Shown piece after piece: positions 1 to 11,200 of a stretch of DNA of 64,000 nucleotides. The number at the start of each line of letters is the position of its first letter. Position 1 is the first letter of the stretch. The DNA lies in NCBI GenBank assembly GCA_006937955.1, contig SSNP01000133.1, forward strand, positions 332,839-396,838. Direction: 5' to 3'. Below the pieces are notes generated by a model, which had not been told where the DNA came from, made no database searches, and was given only the letters and a program-made list of their open reading frames with translations. A program made the translations under genes and the position numbers. Origin of the DNA: Pachypanchax playfairii (Eukaryota; Chordata; Actinopteri; Cyprinodontiformes; Aplocheilidae).

Positions 1-591
1 GATGTGCATGTGAATGGACCTGCGTGTGTGTGTGTGTGTGAAATTTCTGCTCTGTATGTGTGTCCCCTCTGGACAACTGGCGTGCCAAAGCCTGTTGAGC
101 TGTTTGTCACACTTTTCTTACTCAGGAGAGCTCAAACAGCATGTAGAGGCCTTTCACAGCTGACACACTGAAGACTGTACTGACATACACACAGATACAC
201 GTCTCACTTATTTTAAGCAACACACACTAAGAAATTATCAGAGCATTTCATATCCAAGTCTTGTGCCACTTTTCAGATGATCCAAACACCAAACTCTCTC
301 TAAGCCAGCTGCAGTGTGTTTTTATTAGACTCATATTAACTTATCAGAAAGATCAAAGGGCCAGACATTAAATTACAATGAATACATTATGCGGCACCCA
401 TTTATCATAAAAAAAAAATCAGATTTTTAAAAATTGATTGGATAGAAGAAGTGTAACAGAACTCAGTATTAGACATTTCTTTTTGTTCTTCATCTATATC
501 TTTTATTATTTTCTTGAATTTAAAGTGTGTCCATGTATTAAAAGACTTAAATAGAAATGCATTATACTATGGATTTTAAGTTCAAATGTAG

Positions 592-606
592 CCCCCCCCC
601 CCCCCC
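592..606. repeat. Poly(C) run of 15 bases
   Basis: Fifteen C in otherwise AT-rich sequence. Confidence 0.95.
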
Positions 607-1852
607 AATGACTCTTTGCAATCTATAACAACATTTTTTTGGTCCAAGTTGCTATTTTTAACAATGTTTTGTAGTTTTTTTCGTTCCTAAACATGATAAA
701 TATATCACATATAAAACCTGAGCAAATATATTTGTTACCGAGTTACTGGTGACACTTTTTTCCCCAGCCGGTTGAATGTCAGTGTTTTATTTCAGCCGCG
801 CGACACTCGTTTTCTACTTGTTGCTGCTTACAGAATCCCCTCTGGGTAAGTGTGAGCTGCCTTCCTAAAATGTGACATATAGTGGAGTTTTAGAAGTATG
901 ACATTTTACTGAAATCCTGCAGCAGTGACACACGGCTTTCTTTCCAGATGCCAGGAAACGTGAAGAGCGGTTATGTGGGTATGAAGTAGTTTATCTGCTG
1001 TTTGACAATTTAGTTTTATTTATAGAATGATGATAAAATTAGGACTAACAGATCCCAAAGAACCATTTCTTGACTTGTGTTTATACGTGCACTTTCAAAC
1101 AATGACAAGTAATTTAAGACATAGTTTCTACAAGCTAACATAGATATACTACTATCCAACAGTAGGAAATGTCTATGCTTGACTTCTTGTTAAAAATGCC
1201 GCTCATTTTCACATATTTTATTATTTTGGCACTGAAATTTGTTTAAGGTGTCAAAGAAGGTTAGATAACCAATGTGATCAGTATGTCAGTAGTTCATGTT
1301 ATTTTCCATGACTGTTATTCAAATACAAAGTGTCGAATGTGTCTAATATTGTTATGAAGTCCCATGTTTCCTTAATGCAGCATCAAATGGAACTTACCCT
1401 TCAGGCTCTTGCAATAAGCTGTCAGTCATGTTTCCACGCCCCGTAAATGGAAGCCCCACCCCTCATGCCAGATTAGGGTTATAAACAGAGAAATATAGAT
1501 ATAGAGTCATTGAAAGAACCACAAACAAGCTTATTAAAGGAAAGATGGATGCAAAAGAAGAAAAGTATAGCAGGCAGAAAGGAGGGACGAGAGGAGTCAG
1601 TAAGGTAAAAGAAAAGTGAAAAAGAGATGATGTCCTCTTAGCCTTCAGATCCACAAGCCTCAGAGCAGTAAATTTTGTGCCGTTTCATGGCCGTCAACTG
1701 AGGCCAGTAAAACTGCCGTCGAGAAGACAGATCCGGGGGGGGGAGGTGAGCCTGAAGGACGAGCTGTCCCTCACACACACACTTGCTCTTTTTCCCACCA
1801 ACAATTTCTCTCCTGCTGCTCAGTCTTTCTGTCGTTCTCTCACACACTCCTT

Positions 1853-1871
1853 CACACACACACACACACAC
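1853..1871. repeat. (CA)n short microsatellite
   Basis: Nineteen bases of CA within a longer pyrimidine/CA-rich stretch (about 1768-1950). Confidence 0.9.
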
Positions 1872-4352
1872 GTCCTTCCTCCCCTCTCCTCACACCCAGT
1901 TTCTCTCATCACTTTTACTCCTTTTGCTCTTTTTCTCCCACAGACATGCTACTGCTACTGATGAGGGACACCCCTCCAGTGTCCCGAGTCCGGAGGCGCC
2001 TACAAATCCCACGGAGCCTTGCTGTGGGACTCTAAGGGCTGTGGCCTGTCGGCCCAAAGTCCCATCCTTCATTTCCTCTCATTTCAGAAAGGACGAGCAA
2101 GAAATTTCTTGGGAAAATGGTAAAAAAAAAAATCATCTCAGGATCATAGAAATCAAGGACATCTGAGTTAGATTAAAGTGTGTGTATGTCCACTATGCAG
2201 CGAGAGAGATAAAGAGCATTAAAGGTGTTTAGAAAGATGAGTGTATGACCCATAAAGATATAAAAAGGCCGGCGGTGTGAGCTTTTCCGCAGGCTTTATC
2301 CATTAAACGGAGTCCCATGGCTCCAAAATGACAGATAATACACACTTTGACTGGTTGTGACAATTGTTCTGCTGGCCTCTTCGACTCGTCGGTCAGCACA
2401 CATGTAGTGTTAAAACACTGGAGAGTCAATGAGAAAAAAAGAAAAAGAGGAAAGTGGGACAGAGAGAGACAAAGGAGAGCAAGAAGTGAAGCTTGTAGGA
2501 TTGTTTTAACTGTATTTATCTCATTAGCTAAAGCTATCAAAATACTGACTGAGAGCATTCTAAGTATTGGTAACAAGTATCACAAAATGTTGTGGTACTT
2601 TTTACTTGGACTGTGTGAAATGATGAAATATATTGGATGATTATATTAAATTGTCTATTGTTTTATTCTATTATCATTTTGGAATACGTAAACATAGAAA
2701 AACTGGTTAAAACAGCTGAATGGTTGCTTTTATTTCAAGGACACAAAGAAAGAGGGTATGCAGCAAATAGGCTGCTATGTCATCATTTCTGAAAAGCTTT
2801 GTATCTTGTATCCACACAGAATCAAAGAACATTCAAAGAACAACACACAGCTACAGAATCAACAAGTAGCAAGCTTCTGCATCTACAAAATGCATCAAGA
2901 ATACGAGCAGGTGGAAATCAGCCTGAAGGATTTTGGTGAGAAAACCTTCTTTCACCCTTCAACTCAAAGAGATCAAATCTATATTACATTGAGTGGCTTC
3001 ATCTTTGCATATTTGATAGAACTCATAATCATCTCACACCTGAAAACATCCCAATGAGAGACCACCAGATATCAAAGAGTCAGCTTGGAGGTTCTTGCTG
3101 TTTCCACCCTGCCAGTGAAGGAGGACTGTCAACATCAGGCCAGATGATACGCAGCTAACATCATGGGTCTCTTCTATAATGACTATGAGTCATTTGTTCA
3201 ACAGCAATGCAACTTAACTACTGGAATTTTCACTTTATCTTGATAGTTATTATTATAAAATTCTATGGCAGATAAACTAACACGTTTTCCAGAAAATCTC
3301 CTGAATGGTGAAACTAAAACTATTAAATTCTACCTGAGGACCAGTCCAAACCAGAAGAGATTAAAACACCAACATAGAGCTGGATGAAACCAGTGATCCA
3401 CAGTAGGCTCAGCTTCTTGGATAAATTAAAGCTATTAAATTTCAGTCATTCAGAGCAGACATCATGGCAGAACAGACAGATTTGGAGAACTTTGTACAGC
3501 TGGTGAAAAAGACGATACAGCTTGATCCTGCCTAAAAATAAAAATCCCAATCAGATGTTAAAAACATCCACCATGCAATATCAGATATGCTTGCTGGACA
3601 CAAGCTCCTGTACAGGGTCCTACTTGGTGTAGATTTACTTTACTTCTTGGACAAAAGTCTCCCAGATGAGATTCTCTGTTCTGGTAAAACCATCAAGAGT
3701 TCAGTCTAATAGGGTTCAGCTCAAACCTCCAAAGCAAAAGAAGCTCCTACGGTTCTACACTCAGGTCTTCACATATGGGCCACAAGATGTTTTACTCAAT
3801 CAGGCTAGAATCAATAATTTGTGGCTCTAGTTTACTGTGATCTAGAAGGGGCGGAGTTTCCTCACCTGTTTATGTATATCACCCTTAACAACTGAAGGTA
3901 GATGTACTCATGAATCAAACAACACGCATGTTTTTCACAAACTCTCACACAACTTGACCTCTGGACAGGTACAACTTAAATGTCTTTCCACATATCATCT
4001 AAACTCAAGACTGGAATAAAATAAAGATTCACACATTCATCCAATCAGAGAGCAAATATAAATAGCACCTGCTCAGATTTAGTATCTCAATCACAACTTC
4101 CTCTGCAGAAAATCTGTGCTGACAGGAAAGTAATGCAAGTGCAAAGGTCTGTTATTGGTTCTCAGAAAGTTACCCAATGTGAGACTTCACAGAATTAGCT
4201 AAACCTATGTAAAATAATAACCCATGACAACACCAACAAAGTAACAAGTGCTAATTGCACATTTGACTCTAAAACATGATTTTTCTGATAATAAATGACA
4301 AACTATTTGTTTCTCTTAGTTTGGAAAAGCATATATAACAAAAAAGCAACAA

Positions 4353-4402
4353 CCCCCCCCCCCCCCCCCCCCCCCNNNNNNNNNNCCCCCCCCCCCCCCC
4401 CC
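4353..4402. repeat. Poly(C) tract containing a 10-N assembly gap
   Basis: C runs of 23 bases (4353-4375) and 17 bases (4386-4402) enclose ten N (4376-4385). The real tract length is unknown. Any frame translated through it (proline or glycine runs) is artefactual. Confidence 0.97.
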
Positions 4403-6692
4403 AGTGAATGTAAGTGTGACATTTGTTCCAGTGGGACACCAACAATATGACCACAAACAGATGCAGCACGGGGTGATCGAGTGGTCCACAGGAGGTGGAG
4501 GTCCTACAAAGAGATGGAGGTGTGTACGTGCCAGCAGGGTAGCAGAGGGCCCGGCTGTCTGAATCCCCCGACAGCCACTTGTCACTCTCCCCTCAGACCA
4601 TCTGGGCCTCTCCTCAGTCTTATCTCCACACATACACGAACCGAGCACTGAAGGGAGCTGCTGGTGACGGTAGGGATGGCAGGAACTGTGAGGGCAACAG
4701 ATGCCAGTTTCTTTATGTTTGTTTCCTCTTGTGTTTTTCACCTTCCCAGTCTGCTTCATCCATCCTTCCATTCTCTTTGTATTTCTCCTCCTCATTGGTG
4801 TTTCATTCCTATTGTCTTCTATCTCGTTTGGATCAGCTGGCACCTCCTTATCACATTCTTACACACTTCAAGGAATCTCATTTTCTGTCTCAACATTAAA
4901 TCAGACAAGTAATTTTCAAACAAGCTACATTCTCTAGAAGCTAAACGATTTCTAAAGAACTAAAAGCTATGTTGATGCAACATGTGGAAGAGAACTAGCT
5001 AAAAAACAAAATCTACAAAAACTGATTCTTAAACTAAAAATAGTTTAGTGTTTTAGATGCCAAGTTTTTAGTTTATTTTATTCATAAATTCCTATTTTAA
5101 AGGATTTCACCAATACGGAACAATTGGATTGTCCACAGCATTTTAATACAGGTATAAGAAAACAATTTTACTTTTATCAGTCTGAAAATATTCTTTATCA
5201 TAAAAGACTGAGTTACATAGAAATCAGTTCTCTTTCATAATTCATGTAACCTTTAGGCTTTCTCCCGCAAGCAAGAGAAAAGAAGCAAAAAAGGTGAAAA
5301 TATGAAGTCAGTTAACAAAATCGAAGCAAATGTAGAGAAAAATTACCAGCACTGATCATAATTTACATTTAAATGGTTATGTTCTCAGCTTTTCAACATT
5401 TTTTTTTTGTTCTTTTTAAAATTATTATTTCTCTTTATATTTTCACGTTTTATTATTTATGCTCATTTCCTTTATTTTTTTGTAACAGTGATAGTTTATT
5501 GGTCGCATGTGCTTTCAGTGTGAAGTAAAAACTGTGTGAAATATTGAGATACGACTCCAAACCTTTTACACCTTCCTGTACTTTTCTTTTTATTTTGTAA
5601 TTTCTAGGTCAAAGCAAGAATAATTATCCTCTTCCTCTGGTCTCACTCTTCTTCCTTTCCTTTCTTGCCTGAGTTCACTTGTCTTTGCTCTTTTAAGTAC
5701 TCGCACACTTCTGCCCTGCACTTCCTCTGTTTCTTCCCTACAGGGAGGACGGCCCATCACCATTCGAGACACATAACCAGCCCCAGCCTCAAGTGACAGC
5801 AGCACACACACAAACAGACACACAAACTCCTGATCCATCGATGCACGTACGCACACCACTCTCCATCCGTCACATTTACATTTCAAACTGCCTGCGCTTC
5901 CACCAACACATCCATTATTTACCAGCCTCTGGCCAAAGAGGAGAGCACCGTATCCACACTCCCCAGGTAGTGTGTGTGTGTGCATGAGCGTGCATGTGTG
6001 TGTGGGGGGCAGTGAGGCAGGTACACCAGTCTCCTAGATCACTCACAGCCTGCAATTACATCCTCCAAACTTCATAAACTTGTTTTTTTCTTTCCTTTTC
6101 TACTTTTTCTCTTTTTTTAAACCATCACAAATCTCATAAAGTTGATTATTTGCTGTTTTGCACCAAAAGAGGTGCAAAAATACTAAAGGTCACTTGAATT
6201 AGACAAAATAAAAAGAAATGTTTTTGTTTCTGGACATGCAGGATTGAGATATGAGCAGATAATAAATTGAAAAGGGGACTCTCTTAAGATGTGAATTAAA
6301 ACAAACTGATTTAGAACTTTTAAAGAAATAGTCCAGTTTTTAACTGGGTTGTTAGAAATACTTGTAAAAAGTTTGGATCTTATCTGCAGCAAGTTAATAT
6401 GAGAGATATGTGAATAAAACAAGATGCCTTATTTTATAAAGAGGATATCTGTATAAACCAGATTATACAGAGATTATGAGGGTTTATTATTGATGTCCTG
6501 AGTGGAGCAGGATGCTGGTGGTAGCAGTGTATCCTTGACTCACTGCCCTTGCACACTAGTGTGTGTTGGTTATCAAGAGTCTGAAGCAGGACTGGTCATA
6601 CTGGTCTCATATTGAGGCAATAATCCCATCATGCAGCAGCGTTGTGAACTAGCATGTAGCTACATCCCAAGTCTTGGGTCATGATACAAGTA
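4403..6692. other. Gene-free stretch up to the Tc1 element
   Basis: A GC-richer patch at 4480-4720 is followed by AT-rich sequence (4900-5560). Then comes a pyrimidine-rich patch (5580-5760) and a GT-rich word cluster ending in a G run (5969-6008). The last 500 bases before the transposon are ordinary AT-rich sequence with no second transposon copy. Confidence 0.5.
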
Positions 6693-6892
6693 CAGTGGGG
6701 CAAAAAAGTATTTAGTCAGCCACCAATTGTGTAAGTTCTCCCACTTAAAAAGATCAGAGAGGCCTGTAATTTTCATCATAGGTATACCTCAACTATGAGA
6801 GACAAAATGAGGAAAAAAAATCCAGAAAATCACATTGTCTGATTTTTAAAGAATTTATTTGCAAATTATGGTGGAAAATAAGTATTTGGTCA
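6693..6892 (+). repeat. Left terminal inverted repeat of the Tc1 element (200 bp, IR/DR type)
   Basis: This 200-bp arm is identical by eye to the reverse complement of 8095-8294. It contains two related direct repeats: an outer one at 6695-6718 (starting GTGGGGCAAAA, ending GTATTTAGTCA) and an inner one at 6871-6892 (GTGGAAAATA then AGTATTTGGTCA). This is the IR/DR architecture in which each arm carries two transposase-binding sites, as in Sleeping Beauty. The outer copy lies 2 bp from the cleavage end. Confidence 0.95.
6854..6859 (-). terminator. Poly(A) signal (AATAAA) for the transposase transcript
   Basis: AATAAA on the minus strand, about 50 bases after the transposase stop and inside the left terminal repeat. 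As the arms are identical, the same hexamer also occurs in the right arm facing outward from the other side. Use as a real cleavage signal is inferred from position only. Confidence 0.45.
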
Positions 6893-6908
6893 ATAACAAA
6901 AGTTAATC

Positions 6909-7931
6909 TCAATACTTTGTTATATAGCCTTTGTTGGCAATGACAGAGGTCAAACGTTTTCTGTAAGTCTTCACAAGGTTTTCACACACTGTTGCTGGTA
7001 TTTTGGCACATTCCTCCATGCAGATCTCCTCTAGAGCAGTGATGTTTTGGGGCTGACGCTGGGCAACACGGACTTTCAACTCCCTCCAGAGATTTTCTAT
7101 GGGGTTGAGATCTGGAGACTGGCTAGGCCACTCCAGGACCTTGAAATGCTTCTTACGAAGCCACTCCTTCGTTGCCCGGGCGGTGTGTTTGGGATCATTG
7201 TCATGCTGAAAGACCCAGCCACGTCTCATTTTCAATGCCCTTGCTGATGGAAGGAGGTTTTCACTCAAAATCTTACGATACACGGCCCCATTCATTCTTT
7301 CCTTTACACGGATCAGTCGTCCTGGTCCCCTTGCAGAAAAACAGCCCCAAAGCATGATGTTTCCACCCCCATGCTTTACAGTAGGTATGGTGTTCTTTGG
7401 ATCCAACTCAGCATTCTTTCCCCTCCAAACACGACAAGTTGAGTTTCTACCAAAAAGTTCTATTTTGGTTTCATCTGACCATATGATGTTCTCCCAGTCC
7501 TCTTCTGGATCATCCAAATGCTCTCTAGCAAACCGCAGACGGGCCTGGACGTGTCCTGGCTTCAGCAGGGGGACACGTCTGGCACTGCAGGATTTGAGTC
7601 CCTGGCGGCGTAGTGTGTTACTGATGGTAGCTTTTGTTACTTTGGTCCCAGCTCTCTGCAGGTCATTCACTAGGTCCCTCCGTGTGGTTCTGGGATTTTT
7701 GCTCACCGTTCTTGTGATCATTTTGACCCCACGGGGTGAGATCTTGCGTGGAGCCCCAGATCGAGGGAGATTATCAGTGGTCTTGTATGTCTTCCATTTT
7801 CTAATAATTGCTCCCACAGTTGATTTCTTCACACCAAGCTGCTTACCTATTGCAGATTCAGTCTTCCCAGCCTGGTGAAGGTCTACAATTTTGTTTCTGG
7901 TGTCCTTTGACAGCTCTTTGGTCTTGGCCAT
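6909..7931 (-). CDS. Tc1-like transposase, 340 aa, intact
   Basis: Catalyses cut-and-paste transposition of the surrounding element in the nucleus: it binds the terminal repeats, cuts the ends and inserts them at TA. Residues 1-50 form the first helix-turn-helix of the paired-like DNA-binding domain. A basic AT-hook-like linker follows (PRSGAPRKI, 56-64), then the second helix-turn-helix (about 65-110) and a basic stretch (108-124) where related transposases carry the nuclear localisation signal. The RNase H-like catalytic core shows D153 (WSDETK), a glycine-rich box at about 188-204, D244 (QHDNDPKHTA) and E279 (SPDLNPIENLW). There are 34 residues between D244 and E279, the DD34E signature; the spacing equals that of Sleeping Beauty. 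The start ATG lies 44 bases after the TATA box, and the TGA stop lies 17 bases from the inner edge of the terminal repeat. The length is normal. Oddity: residue 308 is Cys (codon 7008-7010) where Tc1 transposases usually have Trp in EEWxK. No frameshift or stop is present. Activity is unproven. Confidence 0.97.
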   Translation of the reverse strand: MAKTKELSKDTRNKIVDLHQAGKTESAIGKQLGVKKSTVGAIIRKWKTYKTTDNLPRSGAPRKISPRGVKMITRTVSKNPRTTRRDLVNDLQRAGTKVTKATISNTLRRQGLKSCSARRVPLLKPGHVQARLRFAREHLDDPEEDWENIIWSDETKIELFGRNSTCRVWRGKNAELDPKNTIPTVKHGGGNIMLWGCFSARGPGRLIRVKERMNGAVYRKILSENLLPSARALKMRRGWVFQHDNDPKHTARATKEWLRKKHFKVLEWPSQSPDLNPIENLWRELKVRVAQRQPQNITALEEICMEECAKIPATVCENLVKTYRKRLTSVIANKGYITKY

Positions 7932-7974
7932 AGTGGAGTTTGGAGCGTGACTGTTTGAGGTTGTGGACAGGTGT

Positions 7975-7982
7975 CTTTTATA
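7975..7982 (-). promoter_or_regulatory. TATA box of the transposase gene
   Basis: TATAAAAG on the minus strand, 44-51 bases upstream of the transposase ATG and inside the unique region between arm and gene. The usual TATA-to-start distance would place transcription initiation near 7945-7952, giving a very short 5' untranslated leader. Family members keep this box at the same place as far as I recall. Confidence 0.65.
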
Positions 7983-8094
7983 CTGATAACGAGTTCACAC
8001 AGGTGCCATTAATACAGGTAACGAGTGGAGGACCGAGGAGCCTCTTAAAGAAGTTACAGGTCTGTGAAAGCCAGAAATCTTACTTGTTTGTAGG

Positions 8095-8294
8095 TGACCA
8101 AATACTTATTTTCCACCATAATTTGCAAATAAATTCTTTAAAAATCAGACAATGTGATTTTCTGGATTTTTTTTCCTCATTTTGTCTCTCATAGTTGAGG
8201 TATACCTATGATGAAAATTACAGGCCTCTCTGATCTTTTTAAGTGGGAGAACTTACACAATTGGTGGCTGACTAAATACTTTTTTGCCCCACTG
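8095..8294 (-). repeat. Right terminal inverted repeat of the Tc1 element (200 bp, IR/DR type)
   Basis: Mirror image of the left arm, with the inner direct repeat at 8095-8116 and the outer one at 8269-8292. Because the transposase reads on the minus strand, this arm is upstream of the gene. The arm stops where the two ends diverge: TGGTCA is shared, then CAATAACAAA follows on the left side against a different sequence here. Confidence 0.95.
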
Positions 8295-11200
8295 TATACA
8301 AAGTTGGCTTGTAGTAGAAACACGTGTAAAATGTGCTGACGGGCAGGAAAACACCAACATCAACAGTGTGGTGAAATCAATTCTGATGCGGAAGAATGTT
8401 TTCCAATGTTTTTGTAATCTAACTATCTTCTAACAGGGAGAACATGGAGTCAGCAGACCGGCAGGATTCAGTCAGATTTCTATATCAACTCTTGAGTTGA
8501 GATACAAAGTAAAATCATTTTTACTCATCATGGTTTCACTGTAAGATCAGTGTCTGTGAACGACCACTGAGGTCAGTGTTTACTGATTATGTGAGCAAAA
8601 TAACCTAAAATACTACAGTTGCATGTTTTATAACACTGTGCAGCTGTAATTATAAAAACTCTAACTTTGTTTCTCTGTCATGTTTTACTGGTAAATTTTC
8701 TACATTTTTGTATTATTTTCGGTTTTTCCATCCGTTTCTTTTATCACATTAAAAATAAGAACCAATCAAACTTCAGTTTATCAGACGAACTGCTGCATGG
8801 GCACATAATATCTGCTTACATGTGTAATTCTCATGTTGGTGTCTTCATGCATGTCCTAGCACACATGCATGACACACATTTCACACCCTGACCATTGCCT
8901 TTGAGGTTTTGGCTGACAGTGCACATCTGTTATAAGTGTGTGGGACTCACACTTATCTCTACGTCACAACTGGAAGAAACTACACAATCTGTCCATCTTG
9001 CACATGTCTCTTCCTTGTGGTTTTTCTAGCTGCCCTGCTCCTTCTGATGCCTCCTCACACCTCCTCCACAGGAGGTGAGAGCTCAGGGCCACACGCTGAC
9101 TCATTTAGAAATGAATTTTGAAATGATACTGATTTATCCATCATGTTTTGTTTTCCCCCTGCAAGGTGAGTTGTTTTGAGTGTGGATTCATTTTTCATTT
9201 GAGTTGCCCATTCAGTCAACTTCAGAGAGCAGAAATGTGCTAAAAATATCTCTGTGTTTGAAGAGAGAGCAGCTTAAGGGAAAACATTCTAGCCAGCAGC
9301 TATGTAAAAGGTTGTAAAGGTGGAATGGTTAAACAACTCATAAAATACTGTACGCACTCTCTCTCTCCTTCTGCCCAAGTCACCTCAACAATACGGTACA
9401 TGAACCGCTTTAATACTTTTCTCCCTGTAGTTTACTAGTGAAAATACAACCTGTAGAATTTTAAATTTTGTATCAGAAATACACAATAAGTCTGTTTATT
9501 TGACCGAAGTCAGACAGTATTTCTGAGCTGTAACTCAATTATGTCCCCGTTTTCTAACAAAAACATGTTGGAGACATTTGACCCCTAATATTACCGTTTA
9601 AAGCCTATAAATGTTTCTAGAAGTTTCCACAGAAATTGCTCATATCCTCGTTTCATATGGTATGTATTTGACAAAAAGATTAAAAAGAATCAGACATTTT
9701 AAAATAATTCAGCTGTTTCCTGGATAGTGAAACTTTTTGGGGTTACGTCTCAGCAGAGAACAACTTCAAAAATACACCAGGGGTAAAACTCAAGAGGCAA
9801 AGCTTCTCTTATTACAGACGTTCAGAATCTTCTCTGAATTTTACAGTTTTGCTTCAAAATAGTTTAAAAAGACAAGATTGCCAAACATCAGCAGAGAAAG
9901 TGAAGCAATGTTCATTTAGAAATTAGAAGTGAAAGATTTTTGCTTTGACTTTTAAGTGTCCCGTTTTGAAGAATGCCTTATTTTAATCAAATCTAGCTCA
10001 GTACATAAACCTGATCAAGTAGATTCAGTTTTAATCCAAAGAATGCATTATAATGTTTAAGATGTTTGTCCACCATCATGTTACCAGCTTGAAAACAAAT
10101 GAATAGACTTATAAATGTAATGAAGCTCTTTTATCAATGCATGTTCTCCAAAGTTTCTCCTGTAGTAGACTAAAGTTTTACTACATGCTATCAGATGTTC
10201 TTCTAGCCTGCAGAAAACATAAATACAGATACCCTTTAGTTATGAACTTTTTAAAGATATAAAATCACAAATGTTAATTCTTACAGACTTTTCAAACAGT
10301 TGAACCAAAACAACTCAGTTTGACATCAATCTTTATGAAAGACATTATTTATACCTGAGCGCCGCTCACTCAAAACAGCAGTTCAACACTGACTACAAAC
10401 TGAAAATAATTAAATAATGACAGAATATCTGAGAAAACATACATCAAGTGATCTCAGTTGAGGAATCCAAACAAAACATGTACCCCTGACGATTTCAAAG
10501 ACTGAGGCAGCAACACTTCACCCTCAATTGATACAAATCCAAAAGCTCTCACGATGGACTGAGGCCTCCTCCTTCATTACTGACAAACACCAAAGGATTG
10601 TGGGATTGCCGGCCAACTGTCTTGGCAACAGCCCATCTGTTTGGCTGCTGCCAGGGCGATGAGATGGTGTGATGTTCGCTCCAGCATGCCTCCCATGATC
10701 GCTGCACCAGTAAACCACAGTAACACACCTTGGCCAGCTTTCTTGGCTGCCTTCCTCAGCTTCAGATATCAAAACAGCATTGCTGGGCTTGGCTCCGCCC
10801 ACTCCTTGTCCTCTTACTTTCCTCCTCCATCCTCTTTTTGTAGCTCATCACCCAGCCAGATGAACAACCCACCAAAATAGTGATCAGTCCATTTTTATGT
10901 CTATAACATCAAAGAGATGTCACAACATTGGTGATGAAGTGTTAGACTTATCACCTTGCCTTAATATTTCCTCAAGCCGCTCTGTGGACAGCAGTCTGTT
11001 CCTTCACACCTCTGCTGTGCCGATATAAGGTGTGATTATTTCCTGCAAAGCATCTGCAACTTAGTTGATTAACTTACCTGTTAACTAATAAGCACAAATC
11101 TTACCCTTATGGACCCTATAAGACTGACAAACAAACTGGAGCAAAGTGAAACTAGTTCTCTGATAATTTTGAACTAATTTGATGCATCTTCCCTTAATCA

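Larger units (their letters stand above)
1..4352. other. Gene-free stretch
   Basis: Mostly AT-rich unique sequence. It holds a short GT run (24-40), poly(C)15, a somewhat more complex patch at about 1625-2060 with a pyrimidine/CA-rich core, and a purine-rich patch at 2427-2490. The segment 3090-3860 looks like decayed repeat but I cannot name a family. Frames of 60-127 codons are scattered on both strands and show no domain. Confidence 0.5.
6693..8294 (-). mobile_element. Complete Tc1/mariner-type DNA transposon (DD34E), apparently autonomous
   Basis: The element begins with CAGTGGGGCAAAAAAGTA and ends with its exact reverse complement, and it is bordered on both sides by TA (6691-6692 and 8295-8296), the target duplication of Tc1/mariner transposition. 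It is 1602 bp, the usual size of a full Tc1 element of fish. In order on the minus strand it holds a 200-bp terminal repeat, a TATA box, one intact transposase gene, a poly(A) signal and the second 200-bp terminal repeat. Both repeats match at every position I compared by eye. I recognise the family from fish genomes; related Tc1 elements are reported to have moved horizontally between teleosts and lampreys. The empty site would read ATGATACAAGTATACAAAG. Identical arms plus an open reading frame point to a recent insertion. Confidence 0.97.

Noticed and set aside
1783..2166. A 127-codon frame with a hydrophobic start resembling a signal peptide
   Set aside because: The hydrophobic part is the translation of a pyrimidine-rich/CA-rich stretch; no mature domain follows.
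2758..3057. A 99-codon plus-strand frame
   Set aside because: AT-rich sequence with no domain and no promoter or exon signals; within chance expectation for 64 kb.
4269..4843. A 175-codon minus-strand frame with poly-Gly and unknown residues
   Set aside because: It runs through the poly(C) tract and the N gap, so frame and length are not real. No domain is visible.
7047..7878. Plus-strand frames of 61-174 codons inside the Tc1 element
   Set aside because: They are antisense shadows of the transposase gene with no family resemblance.
8932..8956. Small perfect hairpin (9-bp arms, 7-base loop) considered as a microRNA precursor
   Set aside because: Arms are far too short and pairing does not extend beyond them; the arms are made of GTGT-type words.
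10524..10880. Overlapping frames on both strands, including a third minus-strand frame of about 65 codons beginning YLKLRKAAKKAGQG
   Set aside because: The third frame has a balanced composition but no start, no pyrimidine tract or splice sites at its borders, and no recognised family.
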